From Margaritifera margaritifera (Eukaryota > Mollusca > Bivalvia > Unionida > Margaritiferidae): a stretch of 64,000 bases of DNA. Position numbers and translations under genes: made by a program. The DNA lies in NCBI GenBank assembly GCA_029931535.1, contig JAQPZY010001060.1, positions 310,001-374,000 of the forward strand. The letters are read 5' to 3'. This document shows positions 37,886-49,426 of the stretch, piece after piece (position 1 is the first letter of the stretch; the number at the start of each line of letters is the position of its first letter). Below the pieces are notes generated by a model that saw nothing but the letters and a program-made list of their open reading frames with translations, was not told the origin of the DNA and did no database searches.

Positions 37886-40717
37886 TCAAAACGCGTTAGT
37901 GGTAATTCCATCGGGAAATATCCATCGTTTGGTATCAAGCGGAGACAAACTCACTTTGGTGCATCGGTATATCGATGTCTCCGCGACCTCATCATGTTGA
38001 TCGTATGTGTGTATTCATGTCGCTCGCGAAGACATTCACATACATCTCGTATTTGAGACCTTTTTCAACAATAACCCGGGGAATTCCTTTCGCCCTCTTT
38101 TTGTTTTCGGAGGATTGTGATCCTAACACAATCGAGTACATTTTGGGGCGCAGTCCCACGGATTCCTCGATAGGTTTACCCGCACATTCGTCTTTGAATT
38201 TTCCAATGACATTTTTGTTGATGTTACTAAACAACGGATGTTCTTTCGGATTATCGCTGTTGTCAAATTCGTTTACAAGTATGTCCGATGCTATGTCCGG
38301 GTACACATCTTCCGTGGTTATATGCATCAGCAGCGAGTCCGTGTCCGTGTAAAGCATCTTAACACGATCCTGGTAAAACGATTTAATCTTGTCGTAATAA
38401 AACTCGTACATGAACAGCTTTGATAAGCCTAGCAAGATCTTTCGTGATTCAAATGCTGGATTCGCGATGGGTCTTTGAAGCTTGTCCGGTTCGGTATCAC
38501 GGACAAGGTCGACGCTGATTAGCTTTTGCAGATTCTCCATAGTTTTCCCAAATACAGTATTGTTCATTAGTTTGAAGAGGTCTTTCTCAACATCGTTAGT
38601 GGCCTTGGTGCGAAGGTTCGTCTTCATCTGGATATAAGGAGCCATCCAAGCGTGTTGGCGAAATCCAAGCACCCGATGAATATTTCTTATACTTTTCCCT
38701 CATTGCTGATTTAAATACAGGCTTAGTACATAGACCACATAGTTGGTTTTAGTCAAAAGATTTGGAACAAGTTTGGTGCATTCGGTAAACTTGCGTCCGG
38801 ATTCGTCTACCATCCCACACTGGTGAGGGGGCAACCATTCGTGAGGCACCGACAGCGCTTTCGGTGCCAGCGGATAATAATTGTGGAGGTGATGGAGGTG
38901 TTCTGTATACTCCAGATCTACTTCAAAGAAGTATCCATAATCATTGTTGCTATCGTACTCTTGTAAGTCTATGTGCGCGGGATCAATCCATCGAAACGCT
39001 CCAACAGGCAGGGACTGCATCATTTCCCAACCATACAAGCCAAGATAGATGATGTAACTGTTTGGTCCGGTTTTGCCATATCCCATCCAGGCTCGGGTTA
39101 TTAGTTCAGCCACGAAGTCCACGCTCAATAAACAGATGTATATCGATATCGGTGATCAGTTCCAACTCCACCCTGGTTTCGATAACAACGCGTCCCATGC
39201 CATTCCCAGCAATGTGAAATAGTGATCTGGGTCTAGCTTATACACTCGCATAGATGTGTATTAAAAATTTTCAAAGACGTCTGCGAGCAGCAACACATCG
39301 GTCCGCAAATACAGATCGTGATAGTCATCCATGGTTTTACATTCGAATGCGGACCAGACTTTGTTTGCATGCTCATATTCGTTGGCCGAAATACCTTCGC
39401 GAGACAACAATGAATAAAATGTCTCGATCGGTGGTAACTGACTTTCAGTAAACTTGTTCCAGTCGCTTATGTACTGGTTGAGGAACACCCCTTTGCGGGT
39501 GAGTAAAGTAATCTTTTCATCGTCAAGTACTTGTAAAACTATCATTACCATGGGAATGGGCTCCGCTTCCTGCTGCAAGGTTGCTCGCTAGTTTATCCAG
39601 GCTGGAATTAAGAAACTGCAGCGAATCAATGAACTGCAGTTTTCCGAGTCTAAACGTCATGTAATTTTCCATGTTGTTGTGGATGACTTTTATTGGTGTT
39701 TTCGATGCCTTGACTACCGCCTGCATTATTAAGTGGCCATCATACCCACGCAGGTTATGAAACCCTACAGGAATTCTTGTTTCACCTGGGTAAATTCGCA
39801 ACTGTAAATTGCATGGTCTCTGTGCGACTCTTAAGTACGTGCCAGTAATGTGACAGTGATCGCGTACTTTGACATCGGTTCCAAAGGGACTATCACAGAT
39901 CCAACAATGAGTGGCCGCGGAAAACTCACAAATGTTGTCATTAGTCATAATTATGTCTGCGGGTAAATAGAGCTGGTGTGTGATACATTTCGCCGAGCGA
40001 TTTAAACACCTCAACCGAGTTCTGGCCTCGATACAATATTGGTGGCTCCACTGCTCCATCGTATTGGACATTGTAACAAAACCCGCATCGAATTTATTCC
40101 GCAACTTGTGTTGTATTTGCGTTAACCTCAGGATCGTTCACTGGAACATTCAAACATTCAAAATCTGCGTAGATGATATACAGTACTTTCATATTTCGTT
40201 GCACCGCAGTAAATTTCAAAATGTTTTACCAGGTTCTGGCATAATCGTACGCTGCATGCGTCTTTTCACTGATTCCACCGCAGTAAAAGTCATGGTTAGC
40301 GAGCAGCTGTTGGGTACTAAAACCATGCATGCAACTTCTACATGAAAATTTTTTACCCGTGTGCTTACTATGGCGGTATACCATTCGTGGAAATTTTTTG
40401 ATCCATACATTATGGTACCACAATTCTGAATCATGCAATAATAGCAAATCAACATTAAATTGACTGCGAAAATCTTTAGTTTCTGTACCTAGGGATAATC
40501 GAATAGGTTGCAGGCTTTTGTCACAAACGAACACACTGACGGCGATGGTAGTTTTAAATCGTTCAAACTTACTTATGTCAGTACTTTGCATCGCAAATTT
40601 TATGTTACCAAACTTAAGTTCACCAAGGTGTTGTCGGTATTTCTGTTGTTGGTCTCGATTATCAATCGCGCGATACAACGCGCGATAAGAGCGCACATTC
40701 GAAACAACGATTGTCAT
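37886..40717 (-). pseudogene. Protein-primed family B DNA polymerase (Polinton PolB), multiply broken
   Basis: About 940 codons in at least five open pieces (40717-40226, 40104-39523, 39578-39261, 39128-38700, 38672-37992) plus a tail to the stop at 37886. A CxxC...H zinc-like segment (FSCRSCMHGF) near 40330 precedes the exonuclease. Exo I is YADFECL (about 40155-40168), Exo II is FHNLRGYDGH (about 39735-39765) and Exo III is YHDLYLRTD (about 39300-39325). The LDPDHY and LLGMAW block typical of Polinton polymerases follows (about 39190-39235). Motif B-like NNTVFGKTMEN lies at about 38530-38565 and motif C YTDTDSL at 38331-38351. At motif A (about 39021-39056) the text reads YLGLYGW, apparently lacking the catalytic Asp. 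The tail VSLSPLDTKRWIFPDG is also typical. It would have replicated the element from protein primers. Confidence 0.85.
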
Positions 40718-40726
40718 TGTTTTTTA

Positions 40727-41375
40727 TTTTAATCGCAGCTCGCCGTGAAAAATACATGCTGGTGTTGGAATATAACTCGACCCACTGATAGGATTAAAGG
40801 TGTAATATAACTTTAGCGCATCTATCAAGAGTCCACCCTGACCCTGCGTTGGTATATTTTTCCAACATGTGGAGAACCTTTTCAAAACCTTTGTCAATTT
40901 CTTCATTAATGGCATCGGTGTCTTTGCGGTTTAAGATTATACGTGGACCACCATGAAGCCACGAGGTTGTAGTTTTAAATCCATTCTTGTCATTGTTAAG
41001 TGCAATGCTCAAATACACATGAAAAACAATATATATCTTTACCGCAGAGATACCTGTGCGCTGTAACGTTGATACGATTCCTGGTCGCATCTTTGAAAAA
41101 AGTTGCAACACGTCTTTGCTTATCGGGTATTCGGTCGGAATAATTGCCTGATACTCTTGTAAATCACCACGAGATTTTTGCAACTTAAACCCGGGTAATT
41201 GTAATTGCCGTGCTTTTGCAGCAATCTCAGTAGCAATGGTATGTGTGATACGGCGTCGAAGCTCTTGTTCATCATCAACCATATTGTACTTCGCTGCTAT
41301 TTCACGAAGTTGTTTCACAGTTAATTGTGGTTCCTCTGCGAGTCCTAACATTACAAGTATGTTATCTTTACTCAT
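40727..41375 (-). pseudogene. Conserved ORF upstream of Polinton PolB, one frameshift
   Basis: The main open piece of 193 codons (41375-40794) starts MSKDNILVMLGLAEEPQ and is mostly helical and charged. After a frame change near 40830 the text continues with NPISGSSYIPTPACI (to 40727). The block 'GSGW...NP..GSSYIP.P' is one I associate with the N-terminal region or upstream partner of Polinton polymerases in invertebrates. It sits just before PolB on the same strand, probably co-transcribed, and may originally have been fused to it. Biochemical role unknown. Confidence 0.55.
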
Positions 41376-41428
41376 ACCTCTTGGTATTCGTATTCCGCGC
41401 CCTTGCGCAAGTTGCCTTAGTTGGCATG

Positions 41429-41440
41429 CTTATATATAAG
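41429..41440 (-). promoter_or_regulatory. Possible TATA box for the minus-strand polymerase block
   Basis: The palindrome CTTATATATAAG lies about 54 bases upstream of the ATG at 41375. It could serve as a TATA element for the minus-strand polymerase block. AT-rich surroundings make such words common, so support is weak. Confidence 0.25.
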
Positions 41441-41834
41441 GGAAAATCACTGTCTAATTGAGAATGTTTTTACTATCGTTTTTACTTTGCCACGATCAGA
41501 AACTACAATCGCTTCTCCAAGCCTATATCATTGCGATTCCAATATAATTCCTAAGTCAATTAATTTATCAAGATGCTTCGGATACTTATTTGAAAAATCA
41601 TACACAACATATTTTGAGCCGCTTTGACAAACCTGTATCATGCATTTAAACGAAACAACGAGTTAACCTTTTCTGTAACGTTTCGCACACTCCATTGGTC
41701 TGGTAAAATGATGCCACAATTGTTTATATCCATAAACCGTTTTAAAATGCTATGTGTGTCAATATGTAAATTTTGCGAAATTATATAAATTATTGTTTAA
41801 TATAATATTTTCACGTAAACTCTGCCATAGTCAG

Positions 41835-42100
41835 TGCAAAATATTTGTGTACAGTACACTGGCGATCAATAATCTTGCAGTGACACAGCTAATATCAGCC
41901 TCACTCGGCTGGGGAGAAAATACTTTCTGCTGCAGAGAAAAACAATACAAGCAAAATATTTTATACAGTCGGTGGCGATCAATAATTGTGTTTCACAGTA
42001 GTATTATCTGCTCCAGAGAAAACCATACAAGCAAAATATTGTATACAGTCCGTGGCGACCAATAATTGTGTTTTCACAGTAGTATTTTTAGTCTTACAGA
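41835..42100. repeat. 79-bp direct repeat, about 2.5 copies, in divergent intergenic region
   Basis: ATACAAGCAAAATATT, TATACAGTC, GTGGCGA and CAATAATTGTGTTT recur at about 41945 and 42024. A degenerate half-copy (ACACTGGCGATCAATAATCT) lies near 41855. They sit between the leftward block (41375) and the rightward ORF (42206), where shared regulatory sequence or an origin would be expected. Role unknown. Confidence 0.75.
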
Positions 42101-42205
42101 AAATGAACTCCACATTGTAGTATAGTTACAATCAATAATCAGGCCTGACTGAAAACTTCACTTATGTGTAGTAATTCCCTTTTTAAAACTCATAAACATA
42201 TATAA

Positions 42206-42523
42206 ATGCCAAGAAAAAAAGCAGACCTTCCGCCGCAGATTATTGCGGAAATACAAAGCCTGCATGGTTCTGTTCCTGCAAAAGATGTCCAAGAAATGTC
42301 TGGAACCAGCTCAACCAGATTATATCAGATATGGAATGCTGTCAAGTATTGCCCGGCTGTAAAAACATCCTGTATCAACCAACAAGATCCACGGCCTATG
42401 ACTGATAGTATTAACTCACTCTACCAAGAAACTATACAGCCTATGCATAACGATATACGTGACTTGATAATTAGATCCAATTATATAAATTCGACATGGA
42501 TCAACAAATATCAGACCAGTTAA
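42206..42523 (+). CDS. Small helix-turn-helix-like protein, right copy
   Basis: A 105-codon ORF with a basic N terminus (MPRKKADLPP) and a helix pair VQEMSGTSSTRLYQIWNAVK that resembles a DNA-binding helix-turn-helix. A longer polar C-terminal half follows. A diverged inverted copy sits at the other end of the element (33947-34144), and preservation of this part in both suggests it was under selection. It overlaps the next ORF by 28 bases in another frame, a compact viral-style arrangement. DNA binding is inference. I do not recognise a named family. Confidence 0.5.
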   Translation: MPRKKADLPPQIIAEIQSLHGSVPAKDVQEMSGTSSTRLYQIWNAVKYCPAVKTSCINQQDPRPMTDSINSLYQETIQPMHNDIRDLIIRSNYINSTWINKYQTS

Positions 42524-42780
42524 CTCAGCTCCAAATACATTCAAAGATTTCAACAGTACCCGCTCACTTTATAATGAGACTCATAGAATATAATCTAACA
42601 CAACGATATGGAGAACAAGGCAAACAGATTGCAGAAGACTTTGTTGATCAAATCGGAGCAGAAATAGGGATGTATAAACAGCCAGCTAAAAAACGGGTCA
42701 ATCCACCAATTATGTTGTGCCCGGTCGGTGTGTATTGTAACATTTCCAATAATACCACGCGAACGTTTATACATAAGTAG
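42496..42780 (+). CDS. 94-codon ORF at the element's right end, unknown
   Basis: Starts MDQQISDQLTQLQIHSK inside the end of the preceding ORF. The N-terminal two-thirds is helical and amphipathic (IMRLIEYNLTQRYGEQGKQ then IAEDFVDQIG), with a basic KKR linker before PPIMLCPVG. The last codons run into the left arm of the foldback repeat that starts at 42771, so the natural stop may have been replaced. No family recognised. Confidence 0.4.
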   Translation: MDQQISDQLTQLQIHSKISTVPAHFIMRLIEYNLTQRYGEQGKQIAEDFVDQIGAEIGMYKQPAKKRVNPPIMLCPVGVYCNISNNTTRTFIHK

Positions 42781-42999
42781 TAGTGCTAAAATAGTAGTTT
42801 TTGTTTTTGTTACCGATCCGAGTTCAAATTCTCACTCCACATGACTATCCTCTTGCATGAACACCTGTTGGTAACTTTCGCGGATTAGCGCTTGGGTTCG
42901 CGTTGGTTCGCATAATACGAGCACAAAGTCATGTGGGGTGAGGATTTGACCTGGATCAATAACAAAAAGCTAAAACTTTCATATTCCTACTACTTATGT
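42771..42999. mobile_element. Foldback/MITE-like element with ~75-bp inverted ends
   Basis: ACATAAGTAGTAG at 42771 and CTACTACTTATGT at 42987-42999 are inverted. The inversion continues inward, with mismatches, through TTTTTGTTACCGATCC (right arm GGATCAATAACAAAAA) and TCACTCCACATGACT (right arm AGTCATGTGGGGTGA). The centre (42850-42925) is unpaired. No transposase is encoded. The target duplication is unclear. It abuts the last Polinton-side ORF, so it may be an insertion there or a relic of the element's terminus. Confidence 0.75.
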
Positions 43000-44780
43000 G
43001 TAAAGAACTGAGATCATTTTAAGCAGACTTTGTCAATTTTTTGTCTGATCCATCTGCTAATTTAAAGTTTCAATATATATAAGGAACTGCGCGACGCCTA
43101 CACTCTGTTTTCTTTGATTGAAGAATATAGAATCATTCATTTCATTGAAATATTTACTGCAATGTGATCAATTTGATAATATATGGTCTATGTTAATGTT
43201 TCCATTCAGCTATTATTTGCTTTTCCATTCCATCGTTTTAAAAACAAACAAAACAATATCAATAGGTTCATATGCTAAAACTATGTTTTTCATAATAATA
43301 TCAACATTTAAATACTATTGTCATATATGCCTCTCTATACAATCTATGTTATTGAGATATTGGTATAAGAACCGATATATTCGAAAACATGTATAAATTT
43401 TTATATAACCTTCAAATACTAACTTCTCTTTTGAGAAAGGATGCAGTATTCGCAAATAAAAAAGCCCCCTTTCATTTTAGTACATATTTAAGGCACAGCC
43501 CAGAGTATTTCTTACATTTTCTGACTTCAGTGGCAATAAAATTATTGGCACAATAAACCTGATTGTTAATAGAAACTAAACTAAAAATGTAGTAATCCCG
43601 GTAAACATAATTTCCATCACCATAGTTGAAATATCGCTACTACGATTTCCATTTGATTTCATCTTAATGATAGACTCCGTCAGACATTCGAAGGTGATTA
43701 CAAAACTTTCACCGCTGATACTCTGATATTTAGCAATAGAATAATTGCATGTGTATTTGTGCATTAAGGAATGCAGTTTTAACCAATGAAGGCAGTTTTC
43801 CCTTTTTATAAACCATTTTACAACATAATCCTTTAGAGCACATCTACAATTAATTAGTCATGAAACATTTATCTCATCCGCATTCTCTATACTGGTTTAA
43901 TGCACTGTTGTATTAAACACATAACATTATATTCATTTTGTAGATGAAAATAAGTCATTCAAAAGGAACTTTATGTAAACGGTATTCAGATGAAATGCTT
44001 TGCTCTGAAGTATATCAAAATTTAATCTGCCTTTGTTGCGTACCAATGTCTTTTCTGCAATTCCTGGTAACGAGTTCTTGCATCTAAAAAAACAACAGCA
44101 AAATGTATACCCCCCCCCACCCCACCCCCTCCGAATTGTATATCTTTTCAGTTGAGGTTTACCATGATTACCTTTTGAAAGATAAAAAAGGAAAGTTTTT
44201 GCTATTCCATTTTTAGTAAATTTTTCTCAGGTACTAAAACTTATTAAATTATATCCTTTTTCAGCAATTAACTAGTAACTTACCCTGATTGCCTTCTCCA
44301 CTTACTGACCGGGTATTTTCTAATATCAAAAAGTAACTTTTTGCAACAAAGATGCACTCAGGAAGCATATATCCTGGTTTTATTAGTGTTGCATCCGTTT
44401 CTTATAGTCTAGTGTGTTATTGGTAAAGACAAATAAACAAGTACACTCAACCGCCGTCTATTTTATTGGATTCGCATCAGAGAAACATTTTCTGTTTCTG
44501 TTTGTTTGTTTTGTTTGTTTCTTTTTTGGGGGGTTTTTTGGGGTGGGTGGGGTGGTGTATTTGCTTTTTTTGTTTTGTTTTTGTTTTCGTTGTGGTTATT
44601 TTTTAGGGGGGTAGGGGGGGATACTTTTTAAAAATATCCGGTCCTCAGATAGCATCTGATTTATAGGGAAAAAAGATGCAATTAAATCCATAATATTAGT
44701 TGACAAAATATTATCTTCAGATAAAGCAAAATCAATCTCCTGGGTGGGAAGAAAAATCCCAGCTCCCCCACCCGATAATG

Positions 44781-44860
<80 letters not shown>

Positions 44861-47800
44861 CATTTGGGAAATCATACGCTTGTGTGTGTGTGTGGGGGGG
44901 GGGGGGTGCATACGATGAATATTACAGTCTCTACATATAATCATTCAAGTATAATTAATGGTGTGCCTTCTGGAGCAAGGTTTCAGAGGTTGTTCCTAAA
45001 AATGTATGCATTGTGCTGAAAATAACCAGTGCACAAACACCTATTGAATTAAAACTCATGCTCTGTAATTACACAAATTTATCAAAATGTGATGTTTTCC
45101 TGTTAAGGCACACTCTAGCAAATGGCCAATTTATTATAGAAATAGAGCGGTAATCGATATTTCAGTCTCAAACATTGAGTACACATTATCATGGACTTAT
45201 TAAAAGAAATGTAGCCCATTTTTAATCTTAAGTAACCTGTCCAATTTAATCGTTTGTTAACAGAAGTAGATAGGTGTATTATAAGATGAATACAGAGTAG
45301 ACATTATAATGCCTTTCTTCTTTGAACCAAATAGGAGTAGGTAGTTCTATGCAATTTGAGAAACTTTCACACCTTTTATTGAAAACATATAGCAAATCGG
45401 ACAGTCTTGATGACCTCCAGGCCCACCTGTTAAGTATTAAATTCCATGTGGCCCAAGGTTAGAAAATACTACGATGGCTTTAGGTGACACCGCTTCAAAG
45501 CTGTATATGACATATCAAATATCTACCGAATGTCCCGTTGCTACCGATATCTCATCAAACGATGTTTCCAACTATTCACTTCAACTGAAAGAAAATAACA
45601 CTCTTTTGTGTAGACCACCTTCTTCGAAGCCTGAAGGCAAATGGCTATCCAATTCAGCTGAGTACTCAAATTGAATAAAAGGAGTGACGGCAGATGTTGA
45701 AAATGATGTTGTGATATTCGTCAATGAAACTTAACCCTGCTCATTCAGGTCAAAAGTTAATAAACACAAAGAATTTTTCATTATCTGTTAACTTGTTCCG
45801 TTTTAGGAATGTTCTATGGCATAAGCAAGAACCCAACATTTTTTTTATTCCTGACAATCAAATCTATTTCAACATTATTAGGCATCGAATGTTTCTTGTC
45901 CCTCCTCTTGTTTGTAACGATGTTATCATTTTACAGTTTCAAATTTTATAGATTTCCCTCTTTTTGTAAACTACATTTAAGTTGAAAGCTGTATTCAAGT
46001 AGGATTCATAAAAATGAGATTCCACAATGAGATCATCTAAACTGGTATTCGAAGTTATCAGTTCATATCCCAATAAAAGTATCGGTTAAAATACATATAC
46101 TGCAGCAGTCGAGTCTTAAGAGACCGCTTACAAGCTCAGTTTGACCGGACCTTCCTTATCTAGTGATATGTGTGCCTGAGTGCGATACAAATGACCTGAG
46201 TTTCCATGACGACGGCAGTGATACTTGCGTCTTATACCGTTAGACGTCGGGGATTGTCTGGGAACTCAGTATCTGTTGGCGCGTTGAATGGTATGTTTCT
46301 GCCAATCTGAAGCGTAAATCTGCATGCCGTTCGAGAGCGATTGTTAACGGATTTGAAGAGTGTTGATGGATTATTTGAGAGCTATTAACAAACCATTCTA
46401 GCTGATCCGGGTTCCAGTCTAGCGGTATGTGTGCCTTGCTGCGATTGCAGATACCTGGATTTTAATCTGAACAGCAGCTTTATTTTGTGTTTCATTCCCT
46501 AACAATACCAATACGGTGGCAAGCAGTGGTCAACTGAAGCAATCATATTTGTCATAACCATATGTAATTAGCAACTCTGAGCTTAAGTGTAATTAATGTA
46601 ATCATTTTAGGTATTGTATGGTCATGACTAATATTTGCGACCAAACTGGTAAAGCGCCGACCTTCTCCTAGCTATGAAATACCAATGGCCTCAACTTTGA
46701 GAATGGAAAATAAAATCTGAAGGATTTGATGGTTGTCCAGTTTAAAGTCCACAGCTGATAAAATAAATATCCTTGGAGAGTTTTTGGTCAATATTTCTAA
46801 TATAAAAACATATTATATTGTAGATCATCATTCAAATCCTAGCTGTCAACAACTGTTTACTGAATTGGCTTCAAATGGACAGTATAGTCTGTTCGGCTGT
46901 GAATCAATAGTGCATTACTTACTGTTAAAAAGGGAAATGTTGACGGCTAAATACACCCACCACAGGAAGAATAAAACGTGTATATATGATATACAGTAAT
47001 ACCGCGTATTAAGGACTCACGATACCATTTATATGGAAAAAATGGGAACCAGTCTAGAAATGGGGAATATTAAAAAGTATACACAGGTTTGGAGGACTAT
47101 AATTGATTGATAATGAAAAGTAAAATTTTATTTAAAATACTCACTTTAGAGCTTATCGTATTTGTAACTGAAAAAATAGAGACAATGTTCTATTGTTGCA
47201 ATTTCAGTCCTTTTACCTACCTGACTTTGGAACAATCCGTACTGAAATTAGCACCTGATTACTGAAAACACATGTTTTAAACACACATGGAGTTTTTAAA
47301 AATGGTTTTCTTTTCGCAGAAGCTTGCATAAAGGATGGGTCTATACTGAGAGATATAGGTTTGATCATGAGTATTTAGAAATTTAAAGTTATTGAATTTT
47401 AATATGATGGTGTTTGCATAGGTTTACTATGTGAGCTGAATTAGTACCGTGAGTCCTTAAGTGATTTACCGCAGTCGTGACTGGATTTTGTCTTCAAGTT
47501 TTGTGACAAGTATATTCAGAATTCAGATTCAAATTCGTTCATGCTCGTACAGTCAGATACTTACAATCAGAGTATGTACAGTGGTACTCAAAGACCTAAA
47601 GTTCCACTGTGCATGCCTATCAGGATTGGTCAAGAATAGCTGATGTGGAGGATCAGTCACGAAATGTTGGCGTCAAAGTCAGCTACAGCACGTATCTAAA
47701 ACACCCAGACCGACTTGACTATCAAAATATGGCCCGTGTAAATTTAAAGTTTTATTTATCACTTGCAATAGGAATAATTTCTCTGTATTTTTTACCGATT

Positions 47801-48217
47801 TTGTGTGGAGAAATCATCATGCAATTATGACAATGTATAGTCTTAAATATACATTGCCAGTCATCTTCCACGAAGTTATTGGGAGTTTCCGACAATTAAC
47901 CCTATATTCTGATAATATCAAAGAAATAGTGATTAATGTTATTCCATCTCTTTTGTAAATTCACTTATTACTCTTACATATGTATTATCCATGCATTCAA
48001 TTGTATGTCATGTTTCCACCTTTTTGCATACTTCAATCCATTGTGCAGCATTGTCTGTGATCCAAGATTTTATAACAATTACTGTGAGAAATGTTTTGCG
48101 TTGTACATATTTTTTAATGGATTTGTTTTCCAATCTCTAATATTGTGAGATCCCCGCTTTCATATATTTTATAATTTCTGGGTGGGGAATAGTTTCTAAA
48201 CAAAACACTTGCAAGTT
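43000..48217. other. Gene-poor stretch with simple repeats
   Basis: No recognised gene. A C-rich stretch lies near 44110 and G/T-rich low complexity at 44500-44630. An (AT)n tract is at 44781-44858, followed by (TG)n/G-run at 44880-44907. TTAAGGACTCACG near 47013 recurs inverted near 47448 (CGTGAGTCCTTAA), a possible weak foldback of about 450 bp. ORFs of 60-90 codons here show no motifs. Confidence 0.35.
46150..46490. repeat. Diverged direct repeat, about 260 bp apart
   Basis: ATATGTGTGCCTGAGTGCGA near 46165 and GTATGTGTGCCTTGCTGCGA near 46426 head two similar segments. Each continues with a similar (ACCTGAGTTT / ACCTGGATTT) run. This could be a dimeric dispersed repeat. Family unknown. Confidence 0.45.
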
Positions 48218-49140
48218 CATTACTCACTATTTGTATATCCCTCACTATAATGATTAGTCATTACTCACTATTTGCATATCCCTTACTATAATGATTAGTC
48301 AGCATTACTCACTATTTGTATATCCCTTACTATAATGATTAGTCATTACTCACTATTTGTATATCCCTTACTATATTGATTAGTCATTACTCACTATTTG
48401 TATATCCCTTACTATAATGATTAGTCATTACTCACTATTTGTATATCCCTTACTATAATGATTAGTCAGCATTACTCACTATTTGTATATCCCTTACTAT
48501 AATGATTAGTCATTACTCACTATTTGTATATCCCTTACTATAATGATTAGTCATTACTCACTATTTGTATATCCCTTACTATAATGATTAGTCATTACTC
48601 ACTATTTGTATATCCCTTACTATAATGATTAGTCAGCATTACTCACTATTTGTATATCCCTTACTATAATGATTAGTCATTACTCACTATTTGTATATCC
48701 CTTACTATAATGATTAGTCATTACTCACTATTTGTATATCCCTTACTATAATGATTAGTCAGCATTACTCACTATTTGTATATCCCTTACTATAATGATT
48801 AGTCATTACTCACTATTTGTATATCCCTTACTATAATGATTAGTCATTACTCACTATTTGTATATCCCTTACTATAATGATTAGTCATTACTCACTATTT
48901 GTATATCCCTTACTATAATGATTAGTCAGCATTACTCACTATTTGTATATCCCTTACTATAATGATTAGTCATTACTCACTATTTGTATATCCCTTACTA
49001 TAATGATTAGTCATTACTCACTATTTGTATATCCCTTACTATAATGATTAGTCATTACTCACTATTTGTATATCCCTTACTATAATGATTAGTCAGCATT
49101 ACTCACTATTTGTATATCCCTTACTAAAATGATTAGTCAG
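48218..49140. repeat. 41/44-bp minisatellite with 167-bp higher-order period, 22 units
   Basis: Units beginning CATTACTCACTATTTG and ending GATTAGT are 41 bp, or 44 bp when AGC is inserted after the GTC at the junction. The 44-bp type recurs after every three 41-bp units, giving 167-bp blocks (starts 48303, 48470, 48637, then a 126-bp block, 48763, 48930, 49097). Units are nearly identical except at the left end, where single changes occur in the first five. There are no CRISPR-like unique spacers. Confidence 0.97.
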
Positions 49141-49426
49141 CAGGCGAAATATGTGCCTGTATGAGTTCGAATATAAGTTGACTTTATATATTTTTAGACC
49201 AAAGACCAATTGTTTTCAAGTCAAAGAGTGTTCAATGAAAACCTGATAATGCTGATATTGTCCAACAAACGCATTTTGTAACTTATAAGGAAGAAAGTTA
49301 AATTGATGTCAAGATAAAAGATAAAAGCCTGGTTCTGCTTACGATACTTTTTTGGAAAGATCTATTATATGTATTATTGATAACACATTTTAATGATATG
49401 ACTTAAAATCAGAAAATTATATCAAG

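Larger units (their letters stand above)
33947..42780. mobile_element. Decayed Polinton/Maverick (adintovirus-like) element
   Basis: The region combines genes found together only in Polintons/Mavericks and related adintoviruses: FtsK/HerA-type packaging ATPase, VP1-type phospholipase A2, retroviral-type integrase and protein-primed family B DNA polymerase. Genes at 34.28-36.25 and 37.9-41.4 kb are on the minus strand. PLA2, integrase and the right-end ORFs are on the plus strand. The GC content is visibly above the flanks. Polintons are usually 15-20 kb and carry a major capsid protein, minor capsid protein and adenain-like protease, none of which I can identify, so a large deletion is likely. 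I find no long terminal inverted repeat. The limits given are those of the outermost homologous ORFs. Confidence 0.8.

Noticed and set aside
37975..38352. 125-codon plus-strand ORF
   Set aside because: Antisense to the PolB motif C region.
44732..44944. 70-codon minus-strand ORF
   Set aside because: Translated (AT)n microsatellite.
46733..46999. 88-codon plus-strand ORF as a possible exon
   Set aside because: No start ATG, no splice sites that decide it and no recognised motif.
47013..47460. A DNA transposon bounded by TTAAGGACTCACG inverted ends
   Set aside because: Only about 13 bases match, with no target duplication and no coding. Kept as a note only.
48218..49140. Regular repeats that superficially resemble a CRISPR array
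   Set aside because: Units are contiguous copies with no unique spacers, and the context is animal DNA.
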